DNA of 64,000 bases, from NCBI RefSeq assembly GCF_900168205.1, contig NZ_FUZE01000002.1, positions 352,154-416,153 of the forward strand. Reading direction: 5' to 3'. Source of the stretch: Chryseobacterium balustinum. GTDB lineage: Bacteria > Bacteroidota > Bacteroidia > Flavobacteriales > Weeksellaceae. The position numbers and the translations under genes are program-made. Positions 59,232 to 64,000 of this stretch are shown here, in pieces; position 1 is the first letter of the stretch, and each line of letters starts with the position of its first letter. The notes beneath the pieces were generated by a model that was not told the origin of the DNA, did not search any database, and saw only the letters and a list, made by a program, of their open reading frames with translations.

Positions 59232-59902
59232 GAATTGACATTATAAGCGTGCTTCCAGAATTAATGGAAAGCCCGTTTCAAACTTCTATTTTGAAAAGAG
59301 CAGTTGATAAAGGTATTGTAGAAGTACATTTTCATCAGTTGAGAGACTGGTCCATCAACAAACACCGCCAGATTGATGACGAACCTTACGGTGGCGGTGC
59401 AGGAATGGTGATGATGATTGAGCCTATAGATAAATGCATTTCTGAGCTTAAATCTCAGAGAGAATATGATGAAATCATTTATTTGACACCTGATGGAGAA
59501 ACTTTAAACCAAAAAATTGCCAACACTCTTTCTATTAAAAACAATCTGATCTTTTTGTGCGGTCACTACAAAGGAATTGATCAGCGTGTAAGAGATCTGC
59601 ATATTACCAAAGAAATTTCTATCGGTGATTTTGTTTTGACTGGTGGTGAATTGGCGGCCTGCGTTTTGGCAGATTCTATTATCCGTCTCGTACCGGGTGT
59701 TTTAAATGACGAGCAAAGTGCTTTAACAGACAGTTTTCAGGATGATTTGCTTTCTCCTCCCATTTACACAAGACCAGAATCTTATAAAGGTTTGGATGTT
59801 CCAAAAATTCTTTTAAGTGGAAATTTTGCTAAAATAGAAGAATGGAGACATGATCAAGCCATAAAAATAACTACCGAAAAACGTCCTGATCTTTTAGAAT
59901 AA
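59228..59902 (+). CDS. trmD: tRNA (guanine-N1)-methyltransferase
   Basis: 224 residues. Makes m1G37 in tRNA using SAM. Knotted SPOUT fold: [20 protein letters not shown], the interface Asp region [50 protein letters not shown]. Essential in bacteria. The start overlaps the NDH-2 gene stop. Length 224 is normal. There is no direct link to the tRNA-like cluster 20 kb away, although that gene set contains substrates (Leu, Pro, Arg). Confidence 0.97.
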   Translation: MRIDIISVLPELMESPFQTSILKRAVDKGIVEVHFHQLRDWSINKHRQIDDEPYGGGAGMVMMIEPIDKCISELKSQREYDEIIYLTPDGETLNQKIANTLSIKNNLIFLCGHYKGIDQRVRDLHITKEISIGDFVLTGGELAACVLADSIIRLVPGVLNDEQSALTDSFQDDLLSPPIYTRPESYKGLDVPKILLSGNFAKIEEWRHDQAIKITTEKRPDLLE

Positions 59903-60169
59903 GTCCCAAAAAGCTATGCAATAGATAGTTTTAATGTAAATTTCACATTATTTATTGGATTTTTCTAACAAATATTTCCCTTACAGATGTATTGTTTTTA
60001 ATTGAACAATACATCGTTTTTTTTGAAATTTATATTGTAAATTTGTAAAATATTTATCATTGTAATTAAAATTTAAGATTTTACAAATCAATTTGATTGA
60101 AGCTTTTTTTAAAGTTGAAATTTTATTATATTTAGTGGTAAGTTAAAATTTTATTACAATTAGAAAAAT

Positions 60170-61117
60170 ATGTCGATGGAGCTCTTTGCTTTTTACAATG
60201 TTGAAAATTTATTTTTGCCCGATCCGCCGCAGATTCATAAACTCGACCCCACAAAATCAGGATTACGAAACTGGGATGATAGAAAGTACAGAACTAAGCT
60301 CTCCAAAATTGCACATGTTTTTCGTTTAATGAAAGAAGAAAACGGGATTTTACCTGCCCTTATCGGCTTATGTGAAATTTCTGGAAAAAAGGTATTAGAA
60401 GATCTGATACAGCTTGATCCCTTCAGTTCACAATACGGAATTGTACACTACAATTCTCTCGATGAGCGAAAAGTGGATGTTGCTCTGCTTTATGATAAAT
60501 CTAAAGTAGAAATTATAGATTCTGAAGCAATCACTTTCTTTTTTGAAATTGTAGACAACAAACCTGATAATTATGACACAACAAGGGATGTACTCTTTGC
60601 CAAAGTAAAATTTAAAGAGGAAATAATGAATGTTTTTGTTGCTCACCTTCCTTCGAAGAGAGAAAAAGACATTAATCAGCCCAAAAGAAACTTTATAATG
60701 GATGAAATTCGTGGAAGGATTTTAAATATTATTAATGAAGATAAAGAACATGTCATTTTATGTGGAGACTTTAACCAAAACCCGGATGATGAAAATTTGA
60801 TAAAAATTCTTTACGACAATACACAGAAAAAAGTATTACAAAATCCTTTTCAAAAACTGTTTTCAAATAAAAAATATTCTACTTTTCATTATAAATCCGG
60901 ATTATTGTTTGACCAGATTATGCTGTCTGATTCTTTTTTTAAAGCTGATGCTGCAGTATCTTTTCAGGATGCAAAAATTTTTAATCCTGAAAGTATGAGT
61001 ACCCAAAATAGAGGTTTTGAAGGCAGACCCTTCAGAACTTATGCAGGAACAAGGTATCTAGGTGGATTTAGTGACCATTTTCCGGTATTAGTGACTTTTA
61101 AAAGTAAAACATATTGA
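60170..61117 (+). CDS. EEP-superfamily nuclease/phosphatase
   Basis: 315 residues of the endonuclease/exonuclease/phosphatase fold: FAFYNVENLF at the start (Asn and Glu of the metal site), LIGLCEISG, FVAHLPSKRE, VILCGDFNQNPDD (the D-x-N motif) and GFSDHFPVLVTF at the end (the SDH motif). All catalytic residues are present. No signal peptide. Substrate could be DNA, RNA or a phosphodiester. The gap before it (59903-60169) is AT-rich without a visible gene. A second Met at codon 3 is a possible start. Confidence 0.9.
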   Translation: MSMELFAFYNVENLFLPDPPQIHKLDPTKSGLRNWDDRKYRTKLSKIAHVFRLMKEENGILPALIGLCEISGKKVLEDLIQLDPFSSQYGIVHYNSLDERKVDVALLYDKSKVEIIDSEAITFFFEIVDNKPDNYDTTRDVLFAKVKFKEEIMNVFVAHLPSKREKDINQPKRNFIMDEIRGRILNIINEDKEHVILCGDFNQNPDDENLIKILYDNTQKKVLQNPFQKLFSNKKYSTFHYKSGLLFDQIMLSDSFFKADAAVSFQDAKIFNPESMSTQNRGFEGRPFRTYAGTRYLGGFSDHFPVLVTFKSKTY

Positions 61118-61118
61118 G

Positions 61119-61592
61119 ATGAAAAATACAGACGACGGCACAAGCTATCAATTGGATGCGCTAGACAAAGAAATTATTTATATGCTGATGGACAATTCTA
61201 AAAGTTCTCTAGCTTATATATCTAAACAAGTAGGGATATCTACCACCGCTGTGCATCAGAGAATCAAAAAACTCGAATTGGCAGGGGTTATAGAAAATTC
61301 TATATCATTTTTAAACCCAAGAAAAATAGGATATAAAGTAGTTTCATACATCGGTATGTTTCTTGATCAACCCAGTCATTATCCTGAAGTTGTAAAAGCT
61401 TTAAAAGAAGTAAATGAAGTGGTAGAAGCACATTACACCACTGGGAATTACACTATTTTTCTAAAAGTTTTATGTAAAGACAATGATCATTTAATGCAAA
61501 TCTTAAGTAAACTTCAGAAGCTGAAAGGGGTTACAAGAACCGAAACTTTCATATCTTTGGAACAAGGTATTTACAGACAACTGAAAGTATAA
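61119..61592 (+). CDS. Lrp/AsnC-family transcriptional regulator
   Basis: 157 residues. N-terminal winged HTH (LDALDKEIIYMLMDNSKSSL, ISKQVGISTTAVHQRIKKLE) and a C-terminal RAM/AsnC ligand domain (KVVSYIGMFLDQPS, VVEAHYTTGNYTIFLKVLC). These bind amino acids and act on nearby operons. It begins 2 bases after the nuclease gene and ends 3 bases before deoC, so the three are one operon. The effector is unknown. Confidence 0.94.
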   Translation: MKNTDDGTSYQLDALDKEIIYMLMDNSKSSLAYISKQVGISTTAVHQRIKKLELAGVIENSISFLNPRKIGYKVVSYIGMFLDQPSHYPEVVKALKEVNEVVEAHYTTGNYTIFLKVLCKDNDHLMQILSKLQKLKGVTRTETFISLEQGIYRQLKV

Positions 61593-61594
61593 TT

Positions 61595-62341
61595 ATGATA
61601 AACATTGCTCAATATTTAGATTCGACCTATTTAAAAACACCACAACAGTCAGGAATTTCTGAACCAGAAACGCTGCAGATTGTAAAAGATTTAGCTCAGG
61701 AAGCGATTGATCATCACATTTTTGCGGTAATGATTCGTCCGGATTATGTTGCTGAAATTAAAAGTTTTTTGAATGAAAAGAAAGCTAATGTGATTGTAGG
61801 AACAGTAATTGGTTTTCATGAAGGAACCTATTCTGTTGACGAAAAACTTGCTGAAGCAAACAAAGCGATCAATGACGGAGCAGATGAATTGGATTTTGTA
61901 ATTAATTATGAAGCTTATCTGAATGGAAATGTAGAACTTGTAAAAGATGAGTTTGTAAGATGTACGCAACTATGTATTCAGCATCAAAAAATTGCAAAAT
62001 GGATTATTGAAATTGCAGCTTTGACAGATGCACAAATTGCAGACATTACTAAAAATATTTCAACCTGGGCTGAAGTAAATTTTGATGAAAAAGATCTAGA
62101 AAACATTTTCGTAAAATCTTCAACAGGCTTTTTTCAAACAGAAAACGGAAAACCAAACGGAGCAACCTTCGAAGGAATCAAAATAATGCTCGATAATGCG
62201 GGTAAACTTCCCGTAAAAGCAGCAGGTGGAGTAAGAACTCCCGAAGATGCAGAAAAGATGATTAAACTAGGCGTAAAAAGGGTTGGAACTTCTTCCGCAT
62301 TAGCTCTTATAAAAAATAATTCTCCTTCAGAAGGATATTAA
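61595..62341 (+). CDS. deoC: Deoxyribose-phosphate aldolase
   Basis: 248 residues. Splits 2-deoxyribose-5-phosphate into glyceraldehyde-3-phosphate and acetaldehyde, a step in deoxynucleoside breakdown. LDSTYLKTPQQSG, GADELDFVINYEAYL, the Schiff-base lysine region IFVKSSTGF, and PVKAAGGVRTPEDAEKM with the second catalytic Lys are intact. Follows the Lrp gene in a tight operon. A terminator lies 25 bases after the stop. Confidence 0.96.
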   Translation: MINIAQYLDSTYLKTPQQSGISEPETLQIVKDLAQEAIDHHIFAVMIRPDYVAEIKSFLNEKKANVIVGTVIGFHEGTYSVDEKLAEANKAINDGADELDFVINYEAYLNGNVELVKDEFVRCTQLCIQHQKIAKWIIEIAALTDAQIADITKNISTWAEVNFDEKDLENIFVKSSTGFFQTENGKPNGATFEGIKIMLDNAGKLPVKAAGGVRTPEDAEKMIKLGVKRVGTSSALALIKNNSPSEGY

Positions 62342-62365
62342 ATTAAACAAAACTTTTTAAAATAT

Positions 62366-62392
62366 AAAACCCATCAGATTTTGATGGGTTTT
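62366..62392. terminator. Terminator between deoC and dusB
   Basis: AAAACCCATCA pairs with TGATGGGTTTT. The convergent genes share it. Confidence 0.88.
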
Positions 62393-62396
62393 AATT

Positions 62397-63395
62397 TTAT
62401 GCTTGTTGAGCTTGATATTCTGCGTAAAACTCCTGAGTTTCCTGAATTACTGCATCCATTTCTTCCAAAGTATATACTTCTAAAAATTTTCTTCTGAAAT
62501 CTTTAAAATGTGGAATTCCACGGAAATAATTGCTATAATGCTGCCTCATTTCAATTAATCCCAATTTTTCACCTTTCCATTCAGCACTCCATTCAGCATG
62601 TTGACGCACGGCTAATAATCTGTCTGAAATAGTTGGAGCCGCTAAGTTCTCACCCGTTTTAAAGAAATGCTTTATTTCATTAAAAATCCACGGATATCCA
62701 ATTGCAGCACGACCAATCATAATTCCGTCGCACGCATATTTATTTTTATATTCTAATGCCTTTTCTGGAGAATCTATATCTCCGTTTCCGAAAATTGGAA
62801 TCTCAATATTAGGATTTTGTTTAATTCTTGAAATATGTTCCCAATCGGCTTCTCCTTTATACATTTGTCCACGCGTTCTTGCGTGAATAGTTAAAGCTTT
62901 AATTCCAGTTTCCTGAAGACGTTCGGCAACTTCATCAATATTAATTGAATTGCTGTCCCATCCCAAACGGGTTTTCACCGTTACAGGAAGGCTCGTAGAG
63001 CTTACAACTGCTTTCGTCAGACGAACCATCATATCAACATCCTTCAAAACACCGGCACCAGCACCTTTGCAAACTACTTTTTTCACAGGGCAACCGAAAT
63101 TAATATCTACCAAATCAGGATTTACAGTTTCCACAATTCTTGCAGACATTGCCATAGCCTCTTCATCACCACCAAAAATCTGAATTCCTACAGGTCTTTC
63201 ATAATCGAAAATATCCAGTTTTTTTCTGCTCTTCATTGCATCACGAATTAAACCCTCAGAAGAAATAAACTCCGAATACATCAAATCTGCTCCATGCAAT
63301 TTACACAAACGTCTGTATGGAGGGTCACTCACATCTTCCATCGGAGCCAACAACAGCGGAAATTCCGGCAGTTCTATATTGCCTATTTTTATCAT
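62397..63395 (-). CDS. dusB: tRNA-dihydrouridine synthase B
   Basis: 332 residues, FMN-dependent, reduces uridine to dihydrouridine in the tRNA D loop. FPLLLAPMEDVSDPPYR (FMN site), DINFGCPVKKVVCKGAGAG with the catalytic Cys, ALTIHARTRGQMYKGEADW, IPIFGNGDIDSPEKA, and DGIMIGRAAIGYPWIF are intact. Length normal. Single gene on the minus strand at the right side of the window. The Flavobacteriia usually carry one or two Dus proteins; the B assignment rests on length and motif order. Confidence 0.93.
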   Translation of the reverse strand: MIKIGNIELPEFPLLLAPMEDVSDPPYRRLCKLHGADLMYSEFISSEGLIRDAMKSRKKLDIFDYERPVGIQIFGGDEEAMAMSARIVETVNPDLVDINFGCPVKKVVCKGAGAGVLKDVDMMVRLTKAVVSSTSLPVTVKTRLGWDSNSINIDEVAERLQETGIKALTIHARTRGQMYKGEADWEHISRIKQNPNIEIPIFGNGDIDSPEKALEYKNKYACDGIMIGRAAIGYPWIFNEIKHFFKTGENLAAPTISDRLLAVRQHAEWSAEWKGEKLGLIEMRQHYSNYFRGIPHFKDFRRKFLEVYTLEEMDAVIQETQEFYAEYQAQQA

Positions 63396-63508
63396 GGTGC
63401 AAATTTACGAATTTCTAAACTTTAAACAATTTAATAATATCTATTATCTTGATACTTAAATGTGTTAGTATACAAAATAAAGATTCTTATATCATAAATT
63501 GCCTTTTC

Positions 63509-63622
63509 AGGAGCTATTTCCGGCTATTCGCTTTTACTCCTCACTCCATTGCTTTTCCATCACTAAACCCTCTTCTCTCCAACTCATGTTCCGGGGTAAC
63601 CGCTTCTATCCGGGCTAGGATT
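63509..63622 (+). repeat. Dispersed flavobacterial intergenic repeat, copy 2
   Basis: GAGCTATTTCCGGCTATTCG ... ACCGCTTCTATCCGGGC with tail GGGCTAGG. Same head-centre-tail layout as the minus-strand copy at 28382. Non-coding. Confidence 0.7.
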
Positions 63623-63850
63623 ACAGTCTTTTTATAATAATATTTGTCCTTTAATTAAAATTAAAGGCTTCCAATTCATCTTTTCAGAATTCAATATTTA
63701 CCATCTTTAAATGTAAAGCTCAAAAATCAAAATTTTAATTAAGATTTACACTCAAGATAAAAGATAAAACATAACAAGCACTCCGGAGGCGTGCAACCTT
63801 TGTAGCACATTACAGCATCATTTTTTTCATAAGCTCCGGAGGAGCGATAC
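63623..63850. other. Non-coding region at the right edge
   Basis: AT-rich with a GCTCCGGAGGAGC-type palindromic repeat near 63782 and 63834. No gene seen. Confidence 0.5.
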
Positions 63851-63952
63851 AACTAACAACTAACAACTAACAACTAACAACTATAATTAGGCAATAGGCA
63901 ATAGGCAATAGGCAATAGGCAATAGGCAATAGGCAATAGGCAATAGGCAAAA
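63851..63952. repeat. Two tandem heptanucleotide repeats
   Basis: Five copies of AACTAAC (63851-63885) and eight to nine copies of GGCAATA (63891-63952). Like the TTGATAG repeat at 2373 the unit is 7 bases. Probably slippage-prone, no coding frame. Confidence 0.93.
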
Positions 63953-64000
63953 TTACTTATTGCTTATCTTCAAAAGTTTATAACAAAAAAAAAGTCTCAT

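Overview
The window looks like a chromosomal segment of a low-GC Bacteroidota of the Flavobacteriia, most like Chryseobacterium or a close relative (Weeksellaceae). I infer this from AT-rich intergenic DNA, genes without Shine-Dalgarno sites, upstream boxes of the Bacteroidota type TAnnTTTG, a type IX secretion C-terminal sorting tail, and dispersed repeats of a kind common in that group. No database search was possible. Many of the longest open frames begin at a TTG that is part of the TAnnTTTG promoter box, so I moved those starts to the next ATG.

Layout. 1-2.5 kb: a lipoprotein cut by the window edge, an FKBP prolyl isomerase and a catalase-like protein. 2.5-8.6 kb (minus strand): a tellurite-type ter operon (TerC, two TerD proteins, TelA, an unknown protein, a phosphoribosyltransferase and a HAD phosphatase). 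9-15.8 kb: an EF-G paralogue, a secreted LamG protein, a SulP transporter and two small HTH proteins. 15.8-24 kb: a 1603-residue AAA+ 'DNA repair ATPase', a YqiK-type flotillin and its YqiJ partner. 24-26.2 kb: an XRE regulator, a small membrane protein and a secreted alpha/beta hydrolase.

26.4-39.9 kb is the centre of interest, nearly all on the minus strand. Read 5' to 3' on that strand it holds two tiny genes, each with its own promoter box and terminator; a cluster of 17 tRNA-like genes, several strongly remodelled, with three copies of an unknown hairpin between them; an RNA-processing operon (YkuK RNase H-fold protein, R2K ATP-grasp, three Eri1-like 3'-5' exonucleases, a cyclic-phosphate-processing receiver protein, a calcineurin-type phosphoesterase, a DinB-fold protein and a degenerate GyrB-like protein); a TROVE/Ro60 protein; a possible HEPN protein; and a head-to-tail array of seven Y RNA-like units. 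The ends of each unit pair to form a Ro60-type stem, and most units carry a tRNA-mimic domain of YrlA topology (T arm, closed acceptor stem, D arm). A base pair in the stem covaries U-A/C-G across the array. I read this as a Ro60 ribonucleoprotein and tRNA-end repair or surveillance locus with an unusually expanded RNA component.

39.9-47.9 kb (minus): an overlapping operon of the MoxR-vWA-beta-propeller (bpX) ternary conflict type. 48-64 kb: mostly housekeeping genes (YceI, YgiD-type dioxygenase, pfkA-gap, NDH-2, trmD, an EEP nuclease, Lrp, deoC, dusB), with a cystatin-like protein, a subtilase lacking the usual oxyanion Asn and a GH25 lysozyme. Ter, the flotillin/AAA+ module, the Ro60/tRNA module and MoxR-bpX together form about 45 kb of mainly minus-strand stress or conflict genes inside otherwise ordinary chromosome.
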